Source of the DNA: Phycomyces blakesleeanus NRRL 1555(-)
Lineage: Eukaryota; Mucoromycota; Mucoromycetes; Mucorales; Phycomycetaceae
NCBI RefSeq assembly: GCF_001638985.1
Contig: NW_017265138.1
Span: forward strand, 2,037,993-2,101,992
Reading direction: 5' to 3'
Length of the DNA: 64,000 bases
Both the position numbers and the translations under genes were made by a program. The notes under the pieces are model-generated. The model ran no database searches and was not told where the DNA came from. It saw only the letters and a list, made by a program, of their open reading frames with translations. Each line of letters starts with the position of its first letter. Positions within the stretch are counted from its first letter, which is position 1. This document shows, one piece after another, positions 49,807 to 61,697 of this stretch.

Positions 49807-50925
49807 AAAAAAAATCAATAGAGCAACGTCTATCATCCTTATTTTTTTTTTTATAATAATTTTTCTTTCTGGTATCCTTTTTTTTCCCCTTTCTATTTTC
49901 TTTGCATGTATCTATACACAAACACACACAAACGCACATATACACACACACACACAGTCAGACACTCAGTCAGACAGTCAGTCAGACATTTAAATAAAGA
50001 GAAGAAGAGAAGATTAATGGATAAAAAGAAAAAACAAATACCAGCCCTTTTTTTTCTCTTTCTTTCTACCATATACATTTAATAACATTTCTTCTTCTTC
50101 TTTAAAAAATAATGTTAATAATAATTTACAATGAATTTGAAACGAGGACGTTTTTCTTCTTCTTTTCTGTTTGTTTTGGACAAAATATATATAAAAGACT
50201 CTCTTTTTTTTTAAATGGACTCTAAATAGACAGGTTTAGATATCAACGATCGTGTTCGATCAGCAAGAAAAAGAAAAAAGAAAAAAGAAAAGAAAACTCT
50301 CGCCAAAATAGAGTATGTTTCGATATGTACTTACGGCTATTGTGATGTTTGTTTCTATTGTTGGGAAATAGCCTGCTCGCTTCATTCCTTGCCCGTCATT
50401 CTTGCGAAAATAGGTAGTGAGATTCGGAGTATCAAGAGAATGCTATTAAAGCTATTAAAGCTACAAAGCTACAAAGCTACAAAGCTACAAAGCTACAAAG
50501 CTACAAAAGTTATAAGCAATGGCAATGGCAATGGCAATGGCAATGGCAACGGTAATGATAATACATACATTGTAGATCATAAAGTATAGAGATAATGTTA
50601 AAGAAGAAAAAGAAAAATATAGAGTAGGTTTGATTTACCTATCAGAAATAAAATAGGAATATAGTGTAAAAAGAATGCTTTCCTAACCTCCCCCCCCCTC
50701 CCCTTGTCTCTCTCTCTCTATCTCTATTTATCTTCATACTTTGGCTTCATTTGAGTTGCCATCCCAACCAACCTATCCAACAAACCACTAGGCATTTTTC
50801 ACAACATTTGGTAAGGCAAAGGATATAAAAGATGAATTTAGCTCGAAAAACTCTTTTGACATTCTACTTTTTGATACTCTTTGTCTGTCAAATTTTTTCT
50901 TAAAAAATAAAATAAAAAAGTATTC
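49807..50925. other. 1.1-kb spacer with minisatellites
   Basis: It contains CA/GT and CAGT repeats at 49916-49985, a CTACAAAG octamer repeated about six times at 50461-50508, and a GGCAAT hexamer repeated about six times at 50515-50550. A TATAAAA at 50824-50830 lies 96 bp before the next ATG. No gene supported. Confidence 0.6.
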
Positions 50926-52093
50926 ATGCGCACCACTCTTCTAGTTGCTGCCGTCTGCCTGACAACCGCCGCAATGGTGAAGGCTGAGACCAGCACAGGT
51001 ATATTCTCGATTTCAATTTCAATTGAATTGAATTGAATTGAATTGAATTGAATTGAATTGAATAAAAAAAAATGGAGGCTTACTAATCGAGTCTATTCAT
51101 CTAGTCACCATGACCATGACAGTTACTACCACAAAGTATCAGGATGGTAAGTTGTTATTTCAAATCAAAACACAAAAAAAAATCTTATGCATCATTGAGT
51201 TTTTAGACGACAAGGCACCACACCCTACTCAAATCAATCACCCACCTGAAGATCGCCCACAAATGCCTGAACCTAACCAACCTCAACCTCCCAAGGATGA
51301 CCTATCACCACCACCACCTCCCCCTCCTTCTTCTCCTCAACCTCCTATGGACAACAGACCTCAACCTCCTAAGGATGACCAACCTCCTCCTCCTCCTAAG
51401 GATGACCAACCTCAATCTCCTCCTACAGACAACCAACCTCCACCCCCAAAGGATGACCAATCACCACAACCACAGCCACCATCACCTCCTCCTCCTTCTA
51501 CGAACGACCAGCCTAATCCTCTCAAGGATGATCCTTCTCCTGCTCCTCCTGCTCCTCCTCCCAGTCCCAATGCACCCGGAAGCAATGGCGGACCTCCCCC
51601 TCCTCCTCCTTCTTCAAATGAGCCCCCAAAAGATAACGCACCTCCAAGCAACGGTGGACCTCCAGCTCCAGTTGGACCCCATGTCATGGAACCAAAACCA
51701 CAGCCTACTGGAGCCCCCGGACCTCACGGAGTGCCGTCTTCGGTTGATGAAATGAACTCATCTGCACCCCGGGCTTCTATCAAAATGGAATCCAAGGGTC
51801 TAGGAACCAGAAAGTCAATGGCATCAGCCAGCGTAGACTCTCTGAATAACAAGCCGATGTCTTCTGGATCGGCTGCGATTGCCGATACCGAGTTCACATT
51901 TAGCCCGATCACCTTGGCTCCCGAAAGTACTCGCAGTGGATCGAGATCTATGGTTGCCAAGAGTACGACCTCAGCACACTCTTCTAGTGTAGGAAAGAAT
52001 GCTGTCTCATCAGCCAATAGTCAGAGTGTGTCTTATACCAACATGGCCGGCTTGTTTGTGATTGGATTCATTGGTCTGTTTATTCAACTTTGA
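50926..52093 (+). CDS. Secreted Pro-rich, probably GPI-anchored cell-surface protein
   Basis: Exons 50926-50998, 51105-51146 and 51207-52093, 333 aa. Residues 1-20 form a clean signal peptide (RTTLLVAAVCLTTAAMVKA). After a short Thr-rich segment comes a long Pro-rich domain built from irregular repeats of the type QPPPPKDDQP/PPPKDD, then a Ser/Thr-rich stalk and a hydrophobic C terminus (MAGLFVIGFIGLFIQL) preceded by Ser/Thr/Asn, as for GPI anchoring. Such proteins are usually structural or adhesive wall components; no enzymatic domain is seen. Intron 1 contains a (GAATT)n repeat. A TATAAAA lies 96 bp before the ATG. Confidence 0.85.
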
Positions 52094-52549
52094 TTTTGAT
52101 TCCTCTTGAATCTTTTTCTTTCTTTCTCTCTTTCTTTCTCTTGGTCTGCTTTTACTTTAAGTTAATTTAATTTAATTATATTATATAACAATAAAATAAA
52201 ATAAAATAAAATAAAATAAAAAACATACATATATATACATATATATAAAGATCCTCTTCATTTTCACCATTAAAAACAATTGATATTTTATATATGTTAT
52301 AAAGAAAGAAAGAAGTATAAAAAAAAAGCATTCCATTACCAGCATAAAGTGCGAGAATCAAATGTACATGATGGAGGGGAGGGAGGGGAAATACTTGAAG
52401 CAATAATAGAAAGAAAGAAAATAATAATAATAAAGAAGAAGAAGAACAGATAATGTTATCATGCTATGAATTGTATACACACCACTTCTAACTGTCTCTC
52501 TCTCTTAAGATATTTTTGTTTTTTTGATTTTTTTGCTTTGAGTGCAGAT

Positions 52550-52591
<42 letters not shown>

Positions 52592-52789
52592 ATATAATTT
52601 AGATATATATTAAGCAAGCCTATTGGAAGTTCATCTTTTGTTTGTATGTAATGTTTGTATGTAGTGTATGTAATGTATGTATGTATGTTTGTATGTGTGT
52701 ATGTGTGTGTGCGTGTGTGTGCGTGTATATGTGTTTCATTTTCATTTTCTTTTTTTTTGTCCTGCTTTTTTTTTTTTTTTGGTTTTTTT
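52094..52789. repeat. Microsatellite-dense spacer
   Basis: (AAAAT)n at 52190-52220, (TA)n at 52555-52585, and a long TATG/TG-type repeat at 52640-52735, then poly(T) and a T9A7 tract at 52782-52797 that abuts the stop codon of the CBM21 gene. No coding signal. The two flanking genes are convergent. Confidence 0.75.
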
Positions 52790-54166
52790 TTAAAAAAAGG
52801 CTTTTTCGCCTACAAAAATGGTGTTTGTACGTGATGTATTAGCGCGCGACAAGGCCTGCTCAAAGCTATAGCGTTCACTGAATGATGAGAATGTTTGCTG
52901 TGAGTCTGTGTATTGTCGAAATCCCAGGTCTCCGACAGTATTAGTCCGACGCCTTTCTTGGCGCGTCCTGGGCTGGTCACTATCTGTCTGATGAACCTGA
53001 GCTTGCACTTGAGGTGGTGACGGTGTTAATGGCGGTGGTGGTGGTGGTGGTCTCCACTGGACCCTAAAGTTCTTCCCACCATTGTTATCCCAAAACTCAC
53101 GCTCCCTGACCTGGTATCGGACTGCCATTGAGAACTGAGTCGTGAGCAGGTCTGTGTCAGGACTGATGGTGATAAAGAACACAAATCGGTCAAGCGCACT
53201 GTTTTCGCAATCACCTCCGACCGACTCCTTGTAGAGCGCCCCCACATCTGTCCATGTGGCCCATGCATCGGTAGAATAGCGCAAGGTTACCGTCTTCTGG
53301 AACGCAATGTTCTGGACCTGGATGGCGCCTCTGAGGGCACAGGCGGCCGGATCAAATATGATCGATTCTAGGCTGACCATCTGGGTGAAGAACCGGACAG
53401 GAAGATCACTGGGCCAGTTTGGAAGACTCAATACAGGACCTGGGCTTGTTTTTGGGCTGTTGTTCGTATTGAGATTGTAGTAGTATCCTCCAGTATATCT
53501 GTTGACAAACGGATCGTGCCCAAAGTAAGCTACATCTACGTCTTCATCCTCATCACATTCTGATTTAGCCTTGTCAGGGTTGGAAGTAAATAGGGAAATA
53601 TGTTCCAGTGGAAAGTCAAAGTGCACGGATTTTGTGGCCACAGGGGTACTTGGTGCAGACCGGCTCCGGCTTGATTTGAGCGACGGACGAAGCATTGGTG
53701 GCCGTGGCGGTTTGTGTTTCATTTGATCCAATTCAGGCTCAGGCTTATGGGTGTTGTCTTGATTGTTAGTAGTATTTTCTTGGCTGACCATTATTGGTGT
53801 ACTTTTGAAATATAATAATGATGATGATGGTTGTGTTGGTGGTGGTGGTGGAGGTGGTGGAGGAGATGGAGATGGAGATGGAGATGGAGATGCTGATGCT
53901 GATGCTGTTGATGGAGTGGTTGATGTCCAAAGATCGGCCACAGATACACCAAAGGGAGCACACTGGATGCTTGAATCAAAGTGTGGCCATCGAGAAAGAT
54001 TCTGTATGGGCAACAATGAGACAGATGGTATGTTGCACGAGGGTAACGCAAGTGAACTGGTTACAGCGGCGTTTGGGTTCTGTAAAGAGATGCGCCTGGT
54101 GCTACCGGTTCGCAAGACATGACGTGTCTTGGTGTCCAAGGTAGTTTCTGCTGTCAAGCCTGTCAT
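52790..54166 (-). CDS. CBM21 protein phosphatase 1 targeting subunit (Gac1/PPP1R3 type)
   Basis: A single exon, 458 aa. Proteins of this type bring PP1 to glycogen and glycogen synthase. An RVxF-type PP1-docking motif is present at 179-185 (KSVHFDF). The carbohydrate-binding module 21 lies at about 258-380: VSLESIIFD, LRGAIQVQNIAFQKTVTLRYSTD, WTDVGALY, DRFVFFITI, MAVRYQVREREFWDNNGGKNFRVQW. The N-terminal half is Ser/Pro-rich, including a low-complexity SASASPSPSPSP-polyPro stretch coded by a GATGGA-type hexanucleotide repeat. An alternative start at Met126 would omit that leader. The C terminus is basic and Ser-rich. Confidence 0.92.
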   Translation of the reverse strand: MTGLTAETTLDTKTRHVLRTGSTRRISLQNPNAAVTSSLALPSCNIPSVSLLPIQNLSRWPHFDSSIQCAPFGVSVADLWTSTTPSTASASASPSPSPSPSPPPPPPPPPTQPSSSLLYFKSTPIMVSQENTTNNQDNTHKPEPELDQMKHKPPRPPMLRPSLKSSRSRSAPSTPVATKSVHFDFPLEHISLFTSNPDKAKSECDEDEDVDVAYFGHDPFVNRYTGGYYYNLNTNNSPKTSPGPVLSLPNWPSDLPVRFFTQMVSLESIIFDPAACALRGAIQVQNIAFQKTVTLRYSTDAWATWTDVGALYKESVGGDCENSALDRFVFFITISPDTDLLTTQFSMAVRYQVREREFWDNNGGKNFRVQWRPPPPPPPLTPSPPQVQAQVHQTDSDQPRTRQERRRTNTVGDLGFRQYTDSQQTFSSFSERYSFEQALSRANTSRTNTIFVGEKAFF

Positions 54167-54382
54167 AATATAAGGGTGTGTGTGTGAAAAGAGTGAGTGT
54201 AGGAAAGAGAAATTAAAATATAGAAAAAAAAAGGACGCAGCTGTAATTATTATAATTATTATTGAAGGGGAGAAAGGAAAGAAAGAGAGAAAGAACAGGG
54301 GAGGAAAGAAAGGTTTGAGATCGACATTTTTTATCCAACTCTGCTTTGTAGTGTTTTGTGCATAAGCAGCTGTCCCGGTCGG

Positions 54383-54414
<32 letters not shown>

Positions 54415-54955
54415 ATATATATATTCTTATAATCATCATTACATCTTGACAGGCATCCAAATAAGCAATAATACTACTAAGCATACTACCTTTTTATTAA
54501 AGACCATCTTTTATTTCTTTTTATGTCACAAGAAAAAAAGTCTATAGCTTTATACTTTATTTTACATATATGGATATAAATGTATACATAGATAGATATC
54601 ATGCACGGCCCATGTCTTGTCAGTAACATTCAAAAAGAGACCCTTTGAAGCATAATCATACTGAACCAAAAAAAAAAAAAAGTTTATCATTGACATGCAT
54701 CTTGGTTTTCTTTATTTATTTTTATATATAAATATAAATATAAATATGATTCTGTAAAGCTCTGTAGGGATCTTATTCTTATCGGAAAATCTATTATACT
54801 TCACATTTCAAAAGCATTGTACTCGAATTGGTCAAAACCCTTTTCTTTTCTTTTCTTTCTTTTAGACATGACGTGTATAACAATATCTAGTTATTTAACC
54901 AATCAACACGCGTTAAACAACAATATTATTTTGTTTTTGTTTTCGTTTTAACGGC
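54167..54955. other. Divergent promoter region between the CBM21 and HFM1 genes
   Basis: It contains a (CTAT)n microsatellite at 54383-54412 grading into (AT)n, an A14 run near 54667, and an AAATAT repeat near 54728. It should carry both promoters. No element was identified with confidence. Confidence 0.45.
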
Positions 54956-55046
54956 ATGGCCGCGTCTTCATTCTTTGGATTAATTCAAGAAATATGTGGA
55001 ATAATCAAAGGCAAGACAATCCAAAAAAAAAAAAAAGGATTCTTTA

Positions 55047-56613
55047 ATGACTAAACATACCTATAGATTTTCTCATCTCCCAGGTCACACAGAACAACCG
55101 GCCTCAGGGCAGAATAATCCAAATGTTACGCAAGAATACGATCAGCTATCTGGTCCATACGATACTGTAGATCAATGGCTGGCACAAGAAGAAGAACTTT
55201 TAGATGAACCAAACCTAACCAGCATCCAACCCCATCCCTTGCTCTACATCCAAAGCCAAGTAAATATGCATATAAACCAAGGCTATCGCTATCAATCATG
55301 TCAAAATAATAATAATAATACTTTTTCTTTCTTGCACCAAAAAAAAAAAAGCCAATTCAACCGGCCTATAATTTGTCAGAATCAACAAACCAAAATCGTA
55401 CAATACATTCCTCTTTACTGATCTCATCAATCCATACTAATCAATATAAAATAGCCCAAACACCATCCGTCAAAGGCATCACACTTTGTCCAACCAGTGA
55501 AATTCGTAAGCATCTTTTCTATCTATATGTCGAATCAATTTAACATCCACAAAAAATGTAATTCTCTAGCAAATCCATATCGATCTTTATTCCCTTTTGG
55601 TTTATTTAATGCAGTCCAGTCTGCCAGTCTGGAGATCGTATGTAAATCATTTATATATACACAAAAGGGGGATAATAGAATCCAGTAATTGAAACGTTTA
55701 TTTTGGATTCCTAGGCATATCACAGAGATGATAATCTGGTGGTCTCTGGTATTACTATCATTTTATCTCTTATATGCTGCCCACCATTCTTATCTAAAGA
55801 AAAGCACAAAACTCAATTGTCTTTTTCTCTCTTGTTTTCTTTATAGCCCCTACAGGGTCAGGAAAGACTGTTATAATGGAATTGGCAATGTTAAGAACAA
55901 TTCTGTCCAGTAGAACGGAAGTAAAGATAATCTACATGGCACCTACAAAGAGCCTTTGTTCAGAGCGAACCAAAGACTGGACCAACAAATTCTCTCAGTT
56001 TGGAATCACTTGTAGAATCTATACATCAAATATAGATAGATCATTTGAGCTAAACATCTTCTTGTAGGCAAAGAATTTACAGGAGATACGGAAACAGTAT
56101 CGGTAGAAGGAATTAAAAACAGTACAATCATGCAAGTAGATAATATTATATATTTAATATATTTTCTTGCTTGCTTATGCTTTCTAATCTTTCTATCGAC
56201 AGAGTAACCACACCAGAAAAATGGGATTCAATGACCAGACGATGGATTGATCATAGACATCTAGCTAGTCTTGTAAAATTATTCCTAGTATGTTTTTTTT
56301 TTGTATATAAATAAAAGATTCAATACAATTTCTTTATTTCTTTATTGTTGCTGATAAAACAGTACTTGTTTAGATTGATGAAGTTCATTTTCTTAATGAG
56401 AAAAGAGGTGCAGTTCTGGAGGCCTGTGTAAGCAGAATGAAGGTGTGGTTACTAGAAATCAATACATCTTTAGCACATAATTTTATTTTATTTTTAAAAG
56501 TAATAATAATAATAAATTATACAATAGAAAATAAGCCATTCGATACGTTATATTGCTGTTTCTGCAACTGTTCCAAATCTACAAGACATTGCAGATTGGC
56601 TAGATGCAAGAGG

Positions 56614-56647
<34 letters not shown>

Positions 56648-59600
56648 ATATAATTTTTATTTACTTGGGGGGTGGTCAGCCATGAGTTTCTCTGAAGAAT
56701 TCAGACCTGTTCGACTTGAGAGAGTTGTACAGAGTACAAGTCCTAAAGGAAACAACATGTTCTTATTTGAGAAGAATCTCGATTGGAAGTAAGTCCAGGT
56801 AAAATAAAGACAATTTGTTTCTAACAAGAAAATTCAATAGACTCTTGGATTTGATTAACAAGTACAGTAATAATAAACCAGCCCTCATTGTAAGTCCAAC
56901 TTTTAATATAAATATTTCCCATGTTGGTCTGACTTTGTTCAAAGTTCTGTTCTACCCGCAAGTCTACGCAGTCAGCATGCGAGACCCTGCTTAAGATGAT
57001 GGAAAAGAGGAGGATCCAGACATTAGGGTATGCTATCCGCACAATCCTGTCGGCCTCCTAAGCTTTCTTTTATTTTTATTTTCGTTTCTGTAGACAAAAC
57101 AATCCTTGTCTTACTGATAACCTTGTACAAATCAAAGACAAAAACTTGGCTACTTTTATAAACAAAGGAATTGGCTTTCACCACGGTACAAACAAGAAAT
57201 TTATATACAAAAAAAAATAAGGAGACAAAACTTACCTGTTTTTATTTATTTTGACATTGTTTAATTCAACAATACAATTATAGCCGGGCTGGATTCCAGC
57301 GATCGACATAATGTCGAGCAATTGTTTATGCAAAAATCCATTCGAGTCATAGGTAATTTTTTTTAAAATAAAATAAAGAAGTATATATTCATTTGATTGT
57401 ATTTCATGATAGCAACAACATCAACACTAGCAGTTGGAGTAAGCAAAGAATCAATTTTGATTTCTGTTCAATATTCTCAATTGATATCATTTTCTTGCTT
57501 GTTTGCTTGCTTGGTTGGTTGTATTTTAGGTTAATCTTCCAGCTCATCTAGTAATTATCAAATCAACCAAGGGTAAAGCAAGAAAAGAAACATGCAACAA
57601 GTAAAAATAAAAATTATATTCCGGCTTATACTTTATGTATATATAAAAACAAATAGGATACCAGAACGGGGGATGGAGCGAATACCCGGACCTTGATATA
57701 CTGCAGATGATCGGACGGGCAGGAAGACCAGGATTAGATGATTCCGGAATTGCAGTGATTATGACAACAACAGAGATGGAGTCGAGGTACAAATCTCTTG
57801 TGTCTGGAACAAATCAGATAGAAAGCAGGTAAGGCTGAGATTACCAAAGAAAATGACTCTTGCAGAAAACTTGACAAATAGAGTCTATCACTGACCTATA
57901 CAATTTTTTTTTTTTTTTTTACATAGTCTTCATGAAGAATTGGCAGAACATCTATTGTCTGAGATATGCCTCAACACCATTACTGATGATTTGAGTAGCA
58001 TTAAATGGTAGTCAAATCAAATCAAATCAAATCAAATTAAAATTAATTTGTATGTTTGTAGGTTACAATCTACATTTCTCTATGTGAGAGTTAAAAAGAA
58101 TCCTGCGTACTACCGGCTAAAGGACATCAAACTAGCAAAATCACCAGATGCATTGCTTCAAGGTAGTCTATTGGGTTTCGTGCGTTTAATAGACATAATT
58201 TCTAAATCTACTTGGATTTTTTGTCCTTTTATTTGTGTAAGACATATGCTTAAAATATCTGAGGATCTTGGTCGATGGTGGTTTAGTAGAAGAAGGAGGA
58301 GGAGGCTCAGGCGACTGCAGACATTATAGTCCAACAAGTATATATGCTTTATTAATTTTTAAAAAAAAGAAGAAGAAGTACTAATTATCCAAAAAAATAT
58401 AAAAAAATATATATCTGTATATAGTTTATGGAAAGACTATGGATCAATATTTCATAAAATTACAGACAATGTTCAATATTTTAAAAATGGAAAAATGTTT
58501 GTCAGTTCGTGATGTGGTAAAAGTTCAATTTTCTTTTTTTTCATTATTGCCACCCACAGACAACCGTTTCCCTCTCCTTACATTTTCATATATTCTTTTT
58601 TTTTCTTCTTTCATTTTGTCTTGAAGCTCTGGGTTGTTAGTAGTGCAGACGAGTTCAAGGACATGCGCTTTAATGCAGGAGATAAGCCGTTCCTAAACGA
58701 TCTACAAAAGGATCCGAATATTCAATTTCATCTCAAAGAGAGGGTAACCACCATTCAAGACAGAATATTTATGATCATCCAGGTCTGTAAATTATGTTGG
58801 ACTGCGCACCCACATACACATCTATACATCTATACATCTATACATACATACATACATGCATACATCCGCGCACACATACATACATATACATATACATGAC
58901 ATAGATGGATTAATTAACTTGACAAACCTATTATATACTTTTTTTATAATCTATATCATCAGTGCGTTCTTAGTGACGTATCGCTCCAGGGATCTTCTTC
59001 AGGACACAAATTAGTCTCGGACAGCTATCTGGCAATCCAATATGCAAGCCGTATAACCAAAGCCATAATCGATTGTGCTGTTTACCAACGTGATTCAGCC
59101 AAGCTAAGACATTCGTTGGATTTATACAAAAGCCTTCAAGCCAAAATATGGTACAATTCTCCATTTGTCCTTCGTCAAATAACCGGAATTGGGTCCCAGG
59201 GTGTCAAGACTCTAGCAAAAAATGGTATCTCTAGCCTTGAACATATTCGCAATGCCGAAGCTCATCGGATTGAAATGGTAATAGAGAGAAATATACGGCC
59301 ATTATTATTGTTATTATATACAGTAAAAAATAAATAAATGAATTTAATTAATTAAATACATACATACATTTTATATTATTAGGTTATGCATCGTCGTCCC
59401 CCTTTTGGGAATGAGGTAAAGCTAATGTACTTGGTCAACATTAATTTTTCTTTACACTCTTTTTTTAATAGATAAAATCAGTAGTGAATAATATACCTCG
59501 GTACTCTCTTGAAATTAAGCAGGTAATATCTACCAAGAACTACAAGATTCCAAAATAAAATAAAATCAGTGATACTAATTGGTTTTATTCAGTCCAAGGG

Positions 59601-61452
59601 GCGAAACAGAAACGAGCAGCAAATAATCTTAAACGTAACGATCACATTAACTAGTGTGAATATGAAACGCCAAAGATATGGAAAAGGATTCTATACACAA
59701 TTCTGGGCCGAAACAAATGAGAATGAACTCTTGGACTTTCGTCGGATTCAGTAAGCCAACGAACGAACGAAACGGAACGAAACAAACAAACAAACAAACA
59801 AACAAACAAGCAAATAAGAATTGTTTAACATTTTAACCTTTATATCACTTCTTTTGGTAGGGTTTATAAGCTTCAGAATGGACCTCAGAAATTTAATATT
59901 CGAGTAACCATCATGTCTCCGTCTATAAGAATCATTTGTCATGTTCAGAGTGAAGATTATAGTGCGGTTATGAAATATAAATTATAGGAATCCAATACTA
60001 ATACTAATACTAATACCAAAAAAAAACATTGGTCTTGTTAGTTGGTGTGGATATCATGGAAACAATTAAGCCAAATGTGGATCCAACAAAATTCATTGCA
60101 ATTGCTGAGCCATTATTTGTCTCTCAACCAAATTTGGCGGTAATATATGCACCATAACCATAACCATAACCATAACCATGAAATATTATATATCGTTTTC
60201 TGCTGTATCTAAACTCAACAACCTTGTTTTCTCTATTTATTTTCTATTTTTATAGGACACGCAAAGCAATGACGGCCTCGATGACCCTGGACTTGATGCA
60301 GCAATATTAGAAGGCTTGATATGTGATATAGATGAAGCAGGAAAGTATATTAATTCTCATGCAAGAAGATTCCTATTAACCCAAGACGTGCGTCTTAATT
60401 TCTGTTTATTTGTTTGTTTAGGTGAGACAATTGCAAAAGACCACGTTTCAAGAGAATCCGAAATATCAACGTAAGAAAGAAAGAAAGAAAAATCAATGTG
60501 AAAAAAACAGGGGGGGGGGGTTATGTTTATTTGTTTTTATGTGTCTGAACATTTTATTATTCTTACATAAATAAATATAAATAAACGTTTGTAGATGTAA
60601 ACATACATGCAAATCTAAGCAAGCGCAAGTATCTCTCTTAGTGTGCGGTATTATATTGGCGCTAAAGCTTTAGAAAAAATAATACTTGCATTCTGTTTAC
60701 AACATTAGTTGCGCTCATCCTTGTTGCAAGGTGGAAACAAATCAGAATATCCCAAAGAAAAGAAAAAGAACTTGTTTGCCAGATCCAAAGAGAGAAAAGA
60801 ATCTAACGAGTCTTCAGAACTCTCCAAAGCCAATCATTGTTCTTGATGATCACGAAGATACAGGAAGTTCAATTGCTGTTGTTCCTCATCAATCAAATAG
60901 TTAAGTCCAACAGAAGTTCAAGATAAGAATGTCTCATTTTATAATAACATCTAAACAGCTAGTATTTGTGAAAGTATATCCGAAAACTCTTTTATTGAAA
61001 ACCTCCCACCAAAACCTAAAGAGATCCAACCATCGGACAGCAATAGAGATCAGCAAGACATTGGTCTGAATGAATACGACTCAGATGCCTTTTATGATTG
61101 GGATGAAAAATATGCCGACGAACTGTGCAAGATGACCGAAGACCCAAAACAATTTCAAGCTATTGGCACTCCAAAAGAGCTGTCAGAACCCTCAAGCAAT
61201 CCAGAAAAGCAATTCGTTGAGGACCCTTTGGATGATGTATGGGACAGAACGGGAGATTACGCTTTTCATGCTTTCGAAGACGCATTCAACAAGACACACA
61301 GAGCATTACAGCAGGACTCGGTCAGCGTACCAGAAAATACCAAATCAATCGATACCAGGGCGGGTGATGGGTGTCCAAGAAGCAATGAAAGTGATTGGGG
61401 TAGCTTTGAAGAGTGGCTGTCAAACTATGTTACTATCATAGATGAACATTAA
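55047..61452 (+). CDS. HFM1: Meiotic DNA helicase Mer3/HFM1 (ZMM protein), about 32 exons
   Basis: Exons assembled in phase give about 1263 aa. Mer3/HFM1 is a Ski2-like helicase that stabilises recombination intermediates for class I crossovers. Motifs in order: FPFGLFNAVQS; VVSAPTGSGKT (Walker A, 55741-55870); APTKSLCSERTKDW; TTPEKWDSMTRRW; IDEVHFLNEKRG (DEVH box, 56374); AVSATVPNLQDIADWL; FCSTRKS; GIGFHHAGLDSSDRHNVE; TSTLAVGVNLPAHLVIIKSTKG; DILQMIGRAGRPGLDD; winged-helix WLQSTFLYVRVKKNP; Sec63/HhH LRQITGIG. A zinc finger follows near 60595-60735 (CKHTCKSKQACAHPCCK), then an acidic tail. Introns at 56132 and 60625 have GC donors. The start is uncertain (ATG 55047, or ATG 54956 with a first intron), as is 60345-60421. 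Confidence 0.92.
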
Positions 61453-61697
61453 CACCTGTCAAGGCTTGGATTATCAGCATCAGAAATTTATAGCAAAACC
61501 AATATTGCAAATCTACTCATTCATTCATTCATTTAATTAATTATTTATATTTTGCTTAACGACAAAGAAGCTAGCAAAAACTGTAGTATATTATTGGGAC
61601 AATAAAAATGGTAAATAAACCTTTTAGTCATCCTAAGAAAACATTTAAACAGTGAGATTTTAAGAACCATATCATATCATATCATCATATTTTTTTT
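61453..61697. other. Short spacer between convergent HFM1 and coronin genes
   Basis: It contains a CATT tandem (61516-61535), an ATCAT repeat (61671-61690) and AATAAA-type signals. Nothing else seen. Confidence 0.5.

Noticed and set aside
51412..51687. Gly-rich open frame on the minus strand
   Set aside because: Complement of the Pro-rich repeat domain. The plus strand has signal peptide, splice sites and GPI signal.
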